Numbered from the stretch's first letter, positions 48,061 to 62,540 are shown. The stretch: 64,000 bases of DNA from Sindora glabra (GCA_020226215.1 CM035236.1:6701001-6765000); one strand, 5' to 3'. Notes: generated from the sequence alone by a model not told the origin. Numbers and translations: made by a program.

Positions 48061-49602
48061 ATACGCTGTGAAAAATGTGTGACACACAAGCATATTATAC
48101 ATGTATATAGAGTAGACAGAGATAATGCAAGGATAGACAAAATTTTGTCTTTGATTTTGTGGGGGAATTGAGAGATTAAATAACATGTAATTGCAGCTAC
48201 AATTTGTTAAGGACTACTGTACTAGTTTAGTATAATTGCTACTCCTATAAATGGCACAAATTACCTCAAAGAAAATAAGAGCATGCCCCAATCATTTCAT
48301 ATTCATAAATTTAACTTATTTTTATGGTCATAATGTACTTTTAATTCTCTATTTTTCACATAAATTTCAATAATAATTACTAGTTTTTATTTGAATCAAA
48401 TAAATTATTTAACTTTTAAAATAAATGCAATGCGACATTTTAAAAAATCATCCATTATTAAAAAAAAAAAAACTGTGTAATCGGACGGAATGTGGATTGG
48501 ATGGAGGAAGTTGTTGACCAGATTAAAGGGGGACTTACGGACATTTTACCCCTCAAATCCAAAATTAGATCTTTTTCGTTAAATCAGAGCATGACGTTTT
48601 CCTCCTACTCTGAATTCTTAAAGTTCACCTACAACTATGGTTAAAAAATTGCTGACGAGAGAAAAAAATTTCAAGCAAGGTCAAGCGAAATAACCAAAAG
48701 GGAGGAAGATTCATCAATATTTTACCAATTTTTAAACATATGATTGTGGCTATGAAATCAATGATTATTCCAATCATTTTATCCTTATCCTTACTATTTA
48801 ATAATTATTTATTTTATTAAGTGTAGCACTTAAAGAACTGTTAGAAGGGATATACAGTCACTTCAATCACACCAAATTCACTTCAATTACACCCTTTCGC
48901 CATTATATGAAGATGTACTTCAACCGAACAAAGTAGTACACAGTTTTTATTTTAGGGCTTTTAAACGTAAACAAATAATAAGAGTTTTTCTAAAAGTGAA
49001 AAGAGAATATTAAATATGAAAATAGAGTTTTCAATCTATTATTGCAAAGAGTTTTGATTTAAAATAAAAGGGTATAACTTCATTCCAAGTATGTTATATA
49101 GTCAAGTTAGCATTTTATAATGCAATTGACATTCCATTCAGCCATGTAGGATTTTTTTTTCTCACTTGGAAAATGAATAATTTTTTAAAATGCTTAATAC
49201 TGTGCTTATTTTGATAGTTAGATATTATAACTGATTCCAATAAAAGTTACAAAGTATTATTGAAACTGAATGGAGATTAGAGAATAAAAAAGACTACTTT
49301 CACCCATTTTGGTTTTATATTTTATTTTTCAAGTATTATTCATGATTAATAAAAAAATATTCATTGAGAATTTTTCTCCAACCTTGAATCTCATTTTTGC
49401 AAGCTTACAATCATTCTAATTCTAATTTCCAATATTTTTTGCTACGTGAATAATAATTTTAAGTTAATTCACAATGTCGTGATTTTGTGAGCTTTGGCAT
49501 GAAGGAAAAATATTATTTTTAGGGAGTAAAATGGCCTTCTTGCTTAACATATGTTATGCTAAAGCATATAAGAGCCTTTTTGTCGTAAAAAGTAGTTCTT
49601 AA
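48061..49602. other. Intergenic DNA
   Basis: A patch at 48470-48720 is GC-richer but has no readable frame. Elsewhere AT-rich. The last five bases, cttaa (49598-49602), are the target duplication of the next element. Confidence 0.5.
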
Positions 49603-51075
49603 TGCTGGAAATCGCGCATCATACATGCACAGCGGAATAAAAATTTTGCACGATTTTTTCCAAGGATCCATGCAAATTTAGGACGCCATAGATTAGGGAT
49701 TAGGGTTTATACCTTTCGGCAAAAAATCTTCTGTCCGCTACACAGTAAATCCGATCTGCTTCTGTCTATTTTCTAATCCAATCTGCTCTCCAAATCACGA
49801 ACTGGAATAGAAACTAGAAGATCAGATCACCAGTGTAGTGTTTAATGTGGCTGCACCTCTATAGTATCCACACGAACCCGTAAATCACCGATGAGTGTCC
49901 CCACAAACACCGATTGGAATTGATTTCCTTTCACCTCGTAGTGCTAGCTACACCTCTTCAGGGGTTTTGGTCAAGAAGAGGTGCTAGGATTTTTCTGTGC
50001 CTTTTGAGGTGCATGAATAATGATAATAATCCTATTATTACCCAACAAGCCTATTTAAATAAGTGCATAGAAAAACCTAACCTATTTGGGCTTTATTCCA
50101 TGTACAATTATAGGCTTACTATTGGGCCTTATAATTATAACATGAATTTCTCAAATATTAAGCCCAAACAATTTAGTCCATTAATTCCAAATTTACTAGA
50201 CTCTAAGTGTGCGACCCTACAGGCTCTCATTACGTTGGCAATAATCATTGATCATATTAATGATCATAAACAATGATTGGTGTCTAGCAACACATCATTG
50301 TTACCCAAGCAATGAGAAAGTCGGTGATTTGACTAAACTTTTACATGTGATCATCACCTATGTCCTTTTGTCCTATACATCTAGATTGAGTACGAGACAT
50401 GAACCGTGTCATTCCTGTATAGCCCAATCTTAAGGTTTCTCAATTCCTAAGTAAGCTGACTGAAACAAATGTAATCGACATCCCATGTTAATTCATCTGA
50501 GCATGACCATACATTTTCTCAGCTTTACTTAATCAAGGGGCCCATGGATGTTACTCCTGTTATATAGGAGGGACAAATCCCATCTTGATCACACAAACCC
50601 CTCCGCATGATATGTGACATATCCAATATCTACCCTTGCATTCACTCAACCATTAGTGACATAGAATAGTATCAAAATATGAAACTCACATGTAGGGAAC
50701 CTTGGTGATCTCAGGTCAAAGGAACATATTAATAATGATCACTAAGAACCACTCATGACACTCATATAACGATCCATGTAATGTTCTTAATATGGGTCGG
50801 TCCAGTATACAAGTTCTCTAACTTGTACTCATGTGTAAACTAAATATTCCATATAAGTCTTCACACATGCTAATCTTAACATATCAAAGCAACCTAATCT
50901 ACAATGATATATGATTAGGGACATTTAAGAATACAATTATTCTAAGGTTATTATCATAATTGAATATATTACGCAGACAATATATATAAATATAATAATT
51001 GGAATTACCATTAAAATACCATGATTCAAAATTACAATCACCAATATAATTGGTTTTAGGGCGTATACACTAACA
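49603..51075 (-). mobile_element. Solo LTR, 1473 bp, perfect target duplication
   Basis: Read on the minus strand it starts TGTTAGTGTATACGCCC and ends ATTTCCAGCA. It is flanked by identical cttaa pentamers at 49598-49602 and 51076-51080. A TATA-type tcctatataacagg lies near 50560. There is no coding sequence and no second LTR, so it is a solo LTR. The perfect duplication suggests it is younger than the solo LTR at 27403-29368, to which it is distantly related. The open frames at 49914-50433 are chance frames inside the LTR. Confidence 0.85.
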
Positions 51076-51083
51076 CTTAAGAT

Positions 51084-51255
51084 GGTGAATTCTAAGGTGC
51101 CCTTAGGAGTTTAGTATCTGGGGTGGTGTGACAAAATACAGGCCATTGGATGAAATTACTAAGTCATTACCAAAATTTTTGTAATCTTATTTAGTGGCTT
51201 GTATTTTACCACATCACGCCAAGTACTAAACCCCTAGGAATACCTTAACAAGCAC
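51084..51255. repeat. Foldback (hairpin) MITE
   Basis: The left arm ggtgaattctaaggtgccc...gtttagtatctgg...acaaaatacaggcca is mirrored by the right arm tggcttgtattttacc...ccaagtactaaac...ccttaacaagcac. The two arms of about 75 bp are complementary over most of their length with a short loop around 51160-51182. The solo LTR's right duplication ends only four bases from the left arm, so the LTR inserted at or inside its edge. Confidence 0.75.
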
Positions 51256-51262
51256 GATGCTA

Positions 51263-52961
51263 GACCTTAATATAAATAGGTAAGGCATAGTTTAAAATTA
51301 TTGTCATAGACTTGTGATTTATTCATGGGCTAAAATTTCAGCCTAGGTTAGCTTGTTTTTAAAACCCAAGAACTCTAACTTGACTTGTTAGTTTATTTAT
51401 ACTTAGCTATTGAATTCTAAATAAGTTGTTGATGGGCTTATAAACATAGGTATATATTTCATAAACAAACCCCTTAGTAAAAAAGGGAATAATAATTTTG
51501 TCAAATAAATAAAACATCAAACAAAATTTTGTTTCTAATTGTATAGAATTCTTAATAATTCAATATAACAAATTATAACCATATTTATTTAAAATTAAAA
51601 CAATTAAATTATACAATAATATGAATCCGTTACTCATAAAATTTAAAACTCTAAAAAGTTTAATGCCCAAGTTGAAGAAGGAAAAGAAAGCATTATGATA
51701 AAAGAGTAATAACTATAATGCAATTAATCAATTAGATTAGAATAACATATTAGTTAATAAAATAGTCAAAATAAACAAGATAGACTTTTAATGAGAAAAA
51801 CTATAGGTTTTTCATAAATGACTTAGTTTATTTCTACCTCTATTATTAACATTTTTAATTTTTTGTTTGATAGTAGGAGTGATTAAATAAAAAACACAAA
51901 AAACTTAGAAGATAGTAAAGCATTCAAGGAAAATCATATGCTACTTGAACTAAACTCTTGACAATAATTTAATGTGCATTGCCTTTGCTAAAATTATTAA
52001 CTAAACTTATTTAAATTAGTAGTGGTTGAAGTGACAATGGTGGTGGTCACAATAATGGCGGCAATGGCAATGGGGTGATGCTTACGGGTGTTAGTGGTGT
52101 TCCTGAAAGATGACTATTTTTTATTTCCATTATATAATGTAATCTAAAACCTTAAGAAAATGAAGGCACTCAAATGGGGAACATGTTAAAGGTAACAAAG
52201 GATAATATATTCTGCTACATGAGAGTCAAATTAACACTTAGTAAAGGGATTAGGTCTTTGAATATGTTTTCCACCTTTAAAACCTTCAAATCAAATAACA
52301 CCTTAACGTATCAAATCAAATGTCCCCTTAATGTAACAATAGATGGAGGTAAAATTTTCAATAAAAAAAAATATAAAAGCTTTAAACAAAAAGACAAATC
52401 TTATTTAAAATGGTTCAGATGCAAGGACGGCGTCTTAGTATCTTATCGGGGCGTGGCTACCTAAATTTTAAATTTTTTAAAATTATATAGGTAAATTTTT
52501 TGTGCAAAAAAATATATTTACCTCCTCTGAATTTTATAATGAAATTATATAGACTTTCCATCTAATTTCAAAATTTACATAAATCTCCTTTAAAATATAA
52601 ATAATACTATATTTAAATTTAAAATTTTCTTTAATAAAATAATGAAAAAAAGATGATTCTAGGTTCAAATCAAACTATGATGATTTAAATATTTTGTTAT
52701 CAAAGATAATGTTATGATTAAACTCAAATAGATTAAACCCAATAATAATTGTATTAAAATTTAAGTTTTCAGCAATCAGATTTTAATTATTTGAACTTAA
52801 TTGAAATATATTTTTGTATCAAAAAGTACTTAAAATATCCCATACTTATATTTGATTTGAAGCAGATTTAAGGAGGTTATTTATATTTTTTATATTTTTC
52901 CTTATTTATTTATTGATGCCTTTGCATTCATTTATTTGTTTCTACCTTCTATATACATACA

Positions 52962-53002
<41 letters not shown>

Positions 53003-53732
53003 GAAATAATAGTAGCCCTGCACTTACTACACACGCCATATTTTAACGATTAATAATTTTTCTAGTATCTGCTGGTAAATTTCTTAAATATCGATGGTAA
53101 TTTAATAATAAATTTTATAATAGATAACAAGTATGTTGTGGTTCAGGCTTGCGAAGCCTCATATTACTATAGAGATCAGGATTTAAGCCAATCTAAGTTT
53201 TTCCACTTTTAGGTATAATATATATTAATAAAAATGTTATTTTTATTATTTAGCCCCTCCAACAAATAATAGAACTTCTCATATGTTTTCACAATTTTAT
53301 GTATTTAAATAAAATTATGTTCTAAAATGATTATAAACTTAGTAAATAGTTTTGGATATAAATTAAGTGAATTATTTGATTAAATTAAATTTTTGGCCTT
53401 TATAATTGGTTCTAATATGTAATTTTATTCTTTATGCTTTTATTATAATTAGGCGACAGAGTTCAGATTTATTTGTAATTAATTTCTTGTTTTTAAATTT
53501 TCATTTAAAATTTTGTTCATTACATTTTTAATAAAGTTTCTTCCTCTCTCCTTTTTTTTTCTGGCTTCTTTCCTTCACTCACTCTTAATCTTTTTTTTTC
53601 TTGAATTCTTTTTTTTCTTGAGAAAAGAAGTTAAATTGAGTATTAGTAAAGAGGACATAAGAGATTTCTCTAAAGGAAAAATTAAAAAAATAACATCATT
53701 ATTACTGTATTAATACATTTTTTTCAATAGTC
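51263..53732. other. AT-rich intergenic DNA
   Basis: Contains a small GGT/GGC-rich patch (52018-52110) and a CT/TA microsatellite. The frames 52174-52464 and 53513-53713 are unrecognised, and the latter is a Phe/Leu homopolymer frame. Confidence 0.5.
52962..53002. repeat. Compound (CT)n(AT)n microsatellite
   Basis: A CT-alternating tract of about 27 bases passes directly into an AT-alternating tract of about 14 bases. Confidence 0.95.
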
Positions 53733-54440
53733 CACTACAAGAAATTAAACCTATTGTGGTCACATTTATTGTGATGATATTTTATTGATCATTGTTAAAT
53801 GCATAAACTTGTACAGATTGGAAACTTGATGCGAAAAATGGACTATGATAACTTTTTACCAATGCCAATGTGATTGTAGTAAAAAAAATAAAAAATATTT
53901 TTCATAAAATAAAACAATAATTTATAAAAAAAAGTTCAATAATGACAACATGTCATCATTATATGTTGAGAAGATAAATATGGAACAAACAAAATTTCTA
54001 GAAAAATGCAAAATTTAACCATTTAACTCGTGAATAAATTAATGCTCTAAAATCATATAATTTACATTCTGAATTGAACTTATAACAAAGACAAAATTAA
54101 CTTATATCAACAACTAAGTTGTCATAATATGATTGCTTAGGAAAGGGAGATAATGCAATCAAAGCCTTATTATGGAAGCCATATAGCAAAGATAAAATTT
54201 TGTCCATAATGACAATTTTGTCATCATAATAGGCCTTCTTAGAAAGGGAGAAGGTGGAGTTAGCATTAGATTTTTACACACAATATAATGATGATCGAGA
54301 TAGATTTATGCGAACAATAATTTCATCGTAATAGATCTTTTCGGGAAAGGATGAAACTGACAAATTTTTGGAAATCATATTGTGATGATCGATTTTTCAA
54401 TTTAGCAATGACAAATTCATTGCAATATATATGGAATATC
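53733..54440 (+). mobile_element. CACTA element left terminus, partner end not found
   Basis: CACTACAAGAAATTAAACCTA is a textbook CACTA terminus and the following text (attgtggtcac, gtgatgatattttattgatc, aaatgcataaac) parallels the start of the element at 41952. Subterminal tgtcatcat/atgatgac motifs continue to about 54430. A purine-rich segment and then ggtta-type sequence follow, as in the first element. I could not find the complementary TTTCTTGTAGTG end downstream, so the element is truncated or extends through later debris. Confidence 0.65.
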
Positions 54441-56909
54441 ACTATGAAAACTAGCTACCAAACATTTCTTCTTTTAGTACCATCCAAAAGTCAAAGAGAG
54501 AGTAAAGTGGAACTAAAGGGAGAACTTATATTTGTTGTAATTTGTAGGTTATATTTTAATTTATTTTATATTTAATTAACATTCTTTCATTTATGTATGT
54601 AATGTTTTGCTTCTTCATTTGTGTAGAATGCAAAGTTTTTGCAGTTTTTGCTATTTTTGTTGCTTGCTATTTTGATTGCCTCCTTTGCCTTTAGTATTTT
54701 TACATAGAGGTAAGTTTAAATTATTGCTCTAATTTGTTATCTACTTTATATAATCTGCATGTAATGTTGATTTTTGTATTTGAAATTTTATGTTTATTTG
54801 AAAATTTTTATTATTGTCATTGCTACATTATTTTTATATATTTTATTGCAACAATTGATTTAGAAAATTTTATTGCTACTGCATTATTTTTAGAATCTAT
54901 TTACAATATGATATTTCTATAATATTGCCATATACGTATAGTATAATATAATATAATATAAGTGTATGGTAGAATATAATATGAAATTTTTGTAATATAA
55001 ATTTTGTATGTGTGTATGGTATAAAGCAATTTCTTATAATAATTTTTTTCCATTTTTATTCTAATTTTTGTGATATAAATGTAATTTGATATAATTTGTT
55101 AAAAGAAATTTATAATTTTTTAAAAATTTACACAATGAGAATATATGAATTAAAAAATGAAAAAATAATAATAAGTCCTAATTCTAGTTTAAAATAACCC
55201 ACTATATTATAAAATTAAAATAGAGGAAATTAATTATATATAAAGACATTAAATAAAATATTAAAATAACAATAATATATGAATATAAATAATTAAAAAT
55301 TTTGAATAAATTTGAATAAAATATTTTATTAAATGTTGAAAAAAATTATGAGGACAAAAATTTATAAAAATATGTAAAATTTAGAGTAAGATATATATAC
55401 ACACACTAGACTGCAAAATTGTATATGAACAATTATTATATTTTTATATATTTGAATAAAAGAAAATATTTTTTATAATTTAAACTATTCCATTTTAAAT
55501 GTTAATTTCATATTATGATTACAATTGGATAAAATATGTTGTAAGAATGTTATAAGTTTTGATAAATTTTACATGACAAGAATATAAGGATGTAAAATAT
55601 GTTATTTTTTTAAATTTTTTGGTGTTTCAATGAACTTTTCAGGTTGTATAAGCTCCTTGTTATTTTCTGTACGCTATAACAAGCAGTAAATAGAGAATAT
55701 CTATTAAAGAGACCTATAAAGAATATCTATTAAAAAATTACAACTGAAAATTTTGCGTAGATATAAATGTAAATTTGTTGAAGTGTCCTAATCAAAATCA
55801 TCAGAATGCATCAAATTTAAAACTCTGCAATTCAGAATGTCTGTAGAAGGAAAAGTATTAAAATAGGTGACACCTCCTATATTGGGTTATGTCTTATTTG
55901 GTAAGTTACTGTTGGTCATGTCTTAGTAAGTTTTGTACAATAAAAATTTCCACTTTCACATGAAAAGAATTTTAGTTTTTAGTCCAAGAAAAGTGCGTAG
56001 AGGCGGATATTGAATGGTATAAACCTAAATAAAAACTACTTTGGCAAAAGGAATATCAATAGCAAAAAAACACCCCAGAAGCCTACCCATGTGTATTAAG
56101 TTATTATGTACCAAAAGCAAACTTTTACTAATGTAGAAAATTAAACATCATATAAAAATAATGAACCATGAATTAGAAGCTTCACCTCTGTATAGTTTTT
56201 TGCAGAACACTACATATCATGCATTAAGGAGTTAGAATGTAAAGCTCGATGAATCAGGTTATATTAAAATTTTTAAAGAATTTAAAATAACAAAATCCAT
56301 TCCATGATATCACTACACACATCATAAAATCCACATGAAAAAAATGATCACATTGGAAAACATGAAACTACTTAAAATATGAACTCCATTGAACTAGTGA
56401 AGTTGTCTAGGCTCTCAACAAATGTAAAACTCCCAACATAAAGTTTTTGAATCAAAATATTATATGGATTGATGATGATAGTCCAAATATAAGGACTTTT
56501 TGTCATCTCTAACCCAACAGTTGTTTTAGTGCCTTTTTGTTTTTTTTTAGGTCTTTGCTCAAATTGAACATAACCTAATTTAAAGAATTTATTTTACTAC
56601 ATATACATGACTACAGAGTAGAAGGATACCTCAAAGTGCACTAACCTATTATTGAAACTTCTGCCTAAGGGCTTAGAAAAGAATGGAAATTATCATTAAA
56701 TAAGCATTTTGAAATTGTAAATTAATAACTTAACACATGACTTACCAATCTTTCCCATATTCCAGCAAAATTTATAGGCTTTATTTGATACTTTCACTTC
56801 AAACAAGCTCTATTTTGAACACTTATTTTGCTAAATTTCTACGTTAGGAAAGAGCAATGATATATAAATCAATTTAGTAAATAAACAATATCTGTTAAGC
56901 AATCAATCA
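54441..56909. other. AT-rich DNA, possibly interior of the second CACTA element
   Basis: Open frames at 54351-54575 and 54734-54922 are chance frames. A short (ATATA)n tract lies near 54940-54962. No transposase text could be read. Confidence 0.45.
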
Positions 56910-58060
56910 TGTTAGTAGATGATTAGTATAAGACATGGGTGTATAAGCCTAGATAAGTTTAGTCCTATTGTATTCTATATCTGATTATAAATAGATATGC
57001 TTGCTTCATTATTAAGCATGGCTTCAAGACTTATTGTCTCTTAATATGGTATCTAGAGCCTTTATCTAGGTATCTTTCTCTTGCTCAAATAAAAACAAAA
57101 TAAACATAAAAAACCCTTAGTTTCTCTTTCTTCCCCTCCCTTTTTTTTCAATTTTTTTAATGTGTGACTAAGTCACAGAAGAGATAAGAACAACTAGATT
57201 GTTGCATTACAAAAACTAATTTTTGTTTTTTTTATTGTAAAGAGTGTGCAGTATTGCAAGATGAAGGAACTGCTATCTAGTTTGATTATAGGTGATTCAA
57301 GAGGTTTTTCAAATATCTTGATGGATGAAGTAGTAAATTAACAACTAATAACTTCGCTAGACTAGCTCATGAGCAACATGCATGGCATTTGTAAAGGCAT
57401 ATGAGCATCACATGCAATTAGCTTCTCTAGTGTGTGATGGTGTGTGAGCATTCCTTGGGCGATGCACTTTCTCTGATGATCTTTTAGGTAGATTTCGCAC
57501 CTTTATGTATGGTTGGATTTGTGATTTGAGCCCTTTGATTGCAATTTTTTGAATTTTTGGCATATTTTAGTGTTGTTTTTCATTTTTTTTATTATAATGG
57601 GAATTTTCTTTGATTCAAGTGTAAAAACTACACACAGATGATAGCAAGTCTTTTTCTATCAGGATTATGAATTTGCTTACAATTAATGGAAAGATAATTA
57701 ATCAAAAGTTAGATATAGAAAGGTAACAATTTATTATAAACATGTTTAAAAGTGAATATATTGGATACTTATAATTTCAAGTCTCGAGATAGTCACCACC
57801 TACTCAACCTATTGTAACTTTAATTAGATAAATAATCCTATTATGTGTCTTTCTAATTCCTAATCTAGATGAGTAAATGATTATTGGGCCACTAATCATA
57901 TGACCAGTTATAAAAGTATCTTCTCTTTCTAAACTTCTTCTTCTTCTTCTTCTTCTTCTTATGTTACTATAATACTACTTCAATTATTGGAACTAGTATA
58001 GTAAATGGTACCTTTAATATTTCATTTTCTAATATTTTTGTTAAAGTGGGGGAGAATGAC
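56910..58060 (+). mobile_element. Ty1/copia-type retroelement remnant with short LTR
   Basis: A short LTR-like segment starts TGTTAGTAGATG at 56910, carries TATAAATA at 56986-56993 and ends near 57043. It is followed by TGGTATCTAGAGCC (57047-57060), an initiator tRNA-Met primer site with one extra base. Downstream, 57870-57905 reads DYWATNHMTSYKS, the copia protease region (normally IDSGATxHMT); a small deletion has removed the catalytic DSG residues. Pol beyond this is not readable and no 3' LTR was found, so it is a truncated remnant of a short-LTR copia lineage. Confidence 0.6.
57934..57961. repeat. (CTT)n microsatellite
   Basis: About nine CTT units, in the region that should follow the copia protease motif. 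Confidence 0.95.
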
Positions 58061-61000
58061 ATAAGCTGGCAATTATGATAGTTCGATAGGCAAACATATT
58101 CAGATTGAGATAAGACTTTGTGAAAAAAATTCAGCATGTTGTGTGGGTTCTATGGTTGTAATTTGGGATCAATTTGGCTAGTGTACTTTTTTTTTCTATT
58201 TTTCCAAATTTAAGGATGTTTTAATCATTTTGGAAGGATCAAGAATCCGACAGGGTTCAAGAAGCCCATATTTGTGATTGTTACATTTTTATCTTTGTGT
58301 TGATTGGTTTTCAAGTGAATTGGACACCCAAAGCATGGAGAAAAGGACTTATGACAGTTTAAAAAAAGTATGTCATCTCCTGTCATTTGGACTTTGGTTC
58401 AAAATGCTCTTTAAGAAGGTGGAGTACTTTAAGGGCTAGTGAGATGCCTGGACACTAAGTTAAGGACGAAGTGTATTGGCTTGTAACCATCCCCCTGCAT
58501 ACTCAAAACTATGAAATGAGGCATAAACTAAGCAAACGGAGTGTCCTTCTCCCTATTCAATTGTCCTTTTCGGTTTGCAGTTCCCAGAAGCTTCCTATGC
58601 AAAAGGATCTTATAGTCTGGTATGCAAGAGCACTTTGATGACATATGATATTGGTGTGCGAACATGTTATACATGAGACTTGTTGTATGGGTAATAAGTC
58701 TTTGATGTCCCGTTATCTTTACCAAACGTGCCAAATAAAGGCTGTAATGTTGGAAGACTGTCATGTTAGCCAAGAGTGGCAAGCATGCGCTGTACGATTT
58801 CGATTGGAGAGTCGCTAGCCCATGACACTAGGCAGACACTTGATCAATGGGGTGTGCCAACCCTTTTTGCAACTAGCGAGAAAGATGTACTAACATTTAA
58901 AGCATCTGCTAGAATAATAAAAGAAATTCTAAAGACTAAACCTAAGGTAAATATCATATTTAGCCCTAAAACATTCTCATGTATGTCTACACATGAGTCA
59001 GATTTCCTATGGTGGGGGATCACATTGAATAGGGTGAAGCCCAATATGCTCTAATAGTAGTGAGATCACTTCTATGAATGGTTACAGGCAAATAAAATTT
59101 GGTAGTTGTTAACTACACTATTGTCCATCACTTAACAATCAAGTCAGGGGATGGTCAATAAGCCTTTAGTTTATAAGGTTAAGGTATTAGTGCTGTTTAG
59201 ATAATAAATGAAGCCCATGAAACCTTTATCATATAGTAGATGGTCCTCGTTCAATGTGTAATGGAAGTATCATTATTATTCTCCCCATGACTAATTTTTT
59301 ATATATATTTTGAAGTTATTTTAGTATTATTGTGTGAGATTGCTAACTACCATTATTTATGTTTTAACAACCTTTTGGTAATGCTTGGAAGGAGCTATAA
59401 CAACGCCTCGATAGCTCTTAGGGTAAGAAGGCTCGAGTCATTCTCTTTATTAGGGAAAAAGTGATGGGATTAGAAAATTTAGTTTTTATTGAAAAAGCTT
59501 CTATCAAATAGTTACTGAAGTTTAAGGAGTTTGATGTGACTTACATCTAGTTCTAAATCATATAAGTTTATGATATCTTCTTTGACTAAACAAAAATTAA
59601 TTGAACTATTGTTTGAATTTAAGCTTAACTCATATCAATTCTTTTATAAGCATTGTTATCAAATTTTGTCATTGATGAATGGTACATATGGATTCCTAGA
59701 TTCATATTAACTTAATAAGCAATCTACTCCAAAAGAGGATAAAAGATAGGAATACATTGTCAAGGTTTTACTATGTGAGCCTATGAAAAAATGCTACTTC
59801 ATGTCGTATCATAAACAATAAGTCTCACTTATGCATTAGTTATGATATTTTGTTCTTATATAGATTTTGATAACTTCATTATGCCATTGTATTGCAATTC
59901 CCATTGCATGCTTGACTTGGTAACTAAAGAGTAGGATTATTTACTAAATGGATCCTTTGTTTGGAAAATCACAATCCATCTTGAAAAATTCCTTGGAAGG
60001 AGATCAAGCCAATACTTACGAGTAGGGCTTGCAAGCAAAGTTGATCAATTCTTTCAATTGGGTAAAAGTGAAAATATGTTGTTAATAGTAATATTCTATT
60101 ATGTTTAATCTAGAAGATTGTGCTTCAATATGATTAAATTGACTTTCTATTTTATTACAATGCCTAAAATAGCTTGAAAATATTGAATGTGGCTATTATG
60201 TCATATGCTACATATATGATTTATTGTTTGCTCATAAACTCCCCATTAAACTAATCACTTGCTTATTTATGGTTTATTATATGCTTAATTAATTAATTAA
60301 ATTATTCTTAATGATAATATGTTAATTGTGTACAAATTGTAGTACTTTGAGGAGAAGCCTCTACATTAGACAATAACTTAATGAGGTTACGGAACTTTGG
60401 ACAAGATATTTCCTCTCGATTGGAGTTAAATCACAATGAATGGCTTTAGGTGTTCCTAAATATTTTTTATAATTGTAACTAATTAAGATATAAATTAATT
60501 GCTAATAATTTTCTTGATTGTAAATGAATTATTATAACTTGTATTTTGATGTATAAATGAGAGTTCAAAAACTTGGTATGAAAGTTCCTACAATTAGTTA
60601 TATTATTGTCAATTTCTATCTCATTTTGTTGTTTTTATAGGTGTTAGTTGGTTATTTCTTATGTGTTAATTGGTTTCGTGGTTTTAAAAAAATTAGTGTG
60701 CAACAAGATATCAATTTTCTATTTAAAATTGATGTCTTTTAATTTATAACATCAATTGTTTATGCAACAATCAATGTCATTTTGTTTGTTAGTAGGATGA
60801 CTTCGTTGTACTTTATAAGTTGATGACTTTGTTGTACTTTATAGGCTAATTTTTTATAAATAACTAGCATCTAAACCTAAGACCCTAGTACAAGTTAAAA
60901 ATAAAAAGAATGAAGTAATGACATTATTTGCAAATATCATCCTATGTCTCTTTCAATCCAAAAATGTTTTTTTCTTTAATGAGGTATACTCTAGTTCTAA

Positions 61001-62540
61001 CTTAAAGATGATTCTTTTTAATTTTGCATTTTTACTCACCAAAATTTTTTTTATAGGAATGAATCTTTATTAATCCATCACTAAATTTATAAAGTTATGT
61101 GTTTATTGGAAAATTTGAAGATTTAAAGGTAAGGATTTGTTTACTTTTTATTTTTGTCTTTACAATTTAGTTTTTATTTCCATAATCTACCACATTTTGT
61201 TGCATGTCATTTTAATTCAACTTTTTTAAGCTTGTACAATTAAGAAATTTCACTTCCTTTATCTTCTTTGGATTTCAATTGTATTATCTACTATTATTAT
61301 ATAAACTGTATATTATCATTCTCTTAAAATTTAATAAATGCTCATCTCATTTGTAGGGATTAGATTCAGTTGTGCTTTTTCTAAGAAGCATTAACCTCAT
61401 ATATTAAGCAACAGGTATCAAGATAGTATTTAGCACATCACCCATTTATGGTTAAGACATTTAGTATAACCTCTCGTAGTTTTTAAACTTTTGTTACAAG
61501 ATTTATTATTTAAAATTACTATCATTTGGATTTTGTATATGGGATATTGTTTTCTATTTCTAGGTATAATGTTTTGAAAGGTGGAATATAGGGGGAATAG
61601 GGAAGATTTGAGAAAAGGAACTAGCAGAGTAGGTTAAAGTTAGGAAGGAGGAATTGGGTAAGGGAGTAGGGTAGGTTTGATGGGGAGTACAATATACCAC
61701 ATTAGTTATTAATATAAATCAAAGTGATATCTCCAAATTAAATGTTAGTTATTTATAATGACCAACGTTATATGTTACTTCCCACTATTTTGGCATAAGA
61801 TATGATGTTAATTTTCATATATCAAACCTAAAGTTATTGTGATATTTTATGACTATATTAAAACTATTATAAAATATTATTTATAATGATGCTTGATTAA
61901 ATTTCAGTTGTAAATTGATGTCTAATTCTTTAAATACCCAACATTAATTAGTTATTCCATAGTAATGAACCTAAACAAAGTTTATGAAAAATATAGAACT
62001 TTTTTTTTCAAACATACTAAATGTTATAATTTCATTAAGCATTAAGTTTGGAAAGATAAATTCAACATTTAAAACTCACTAGCTTAAGGCAATAGAAATC
62101 TCAAACTTTCAAAAATACAATTTCTTTCTTTTCAAAATTAGTTCATCAAAAGCAATAATTTCATAATTAAATTTTACTTTTTCATAAACCATAATCATAT
62201 ATGTAATAATTTGATATAATAAGAAGTAATTGATAGTTTACATTTAATAATTCACATAACATAAGTAAGATCCAATGGGATTTTCACATAGTTAACCAAA
62301 CACTTGGACTCAAAAGGTAGCCCCTATGTCACATTTATAACCTATGGCTCTTTTCTCCAAATGCTAAATATATCAAATAACAAATGTCTCAAATGTCAAA
62401 TCTCATATATATGCCTCACCATATCCCTTAACTAGTAATATCCTCCCTTATCTCTCTACCAATAATATTTTCCCTTATATCTCCCCTAGTAGCCATGGTA
62501 ATCACATTTTCAAGTGCACTTAGGGATTTTAAAGGAAAAT
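58061..62540. other. Unclassified repeat debris
   Basis: 58390-59280 is GC-richer and has overlapping open frames on both strands (58528-58782 minus, 58776-59054 plus, 58844-59044 minus), none with a recognised domain; it reads like old retroelement DNA. A 26-bp tandem repeat (gatgacttcgttgtacttta) lies at 60796-60847. 60690-60790 and 61690-61940 carry repeated aattgatgtc/gacatcaatt-like motifs in both orientations, as in transposon subterminal regions, without identifiable ends. Confidence 0.45.

Noticed and set aside
49914..50433. 120- and 61-codon frames
   Set aside because: They lie within the solo LTR with a perfect target duplication; LTR sequence is non-coding.
52174..52464. 96-codon frame ending VSYRGVAT
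   Set aside because: Lys/Asn-rich, no domain, no conserved neighbour; insufficient to call a gene.
58528..59054. Overlapping frames on both strands
   Set aside because: Three mutually overlapping frames without recognised domains; probably old repeat DNA.
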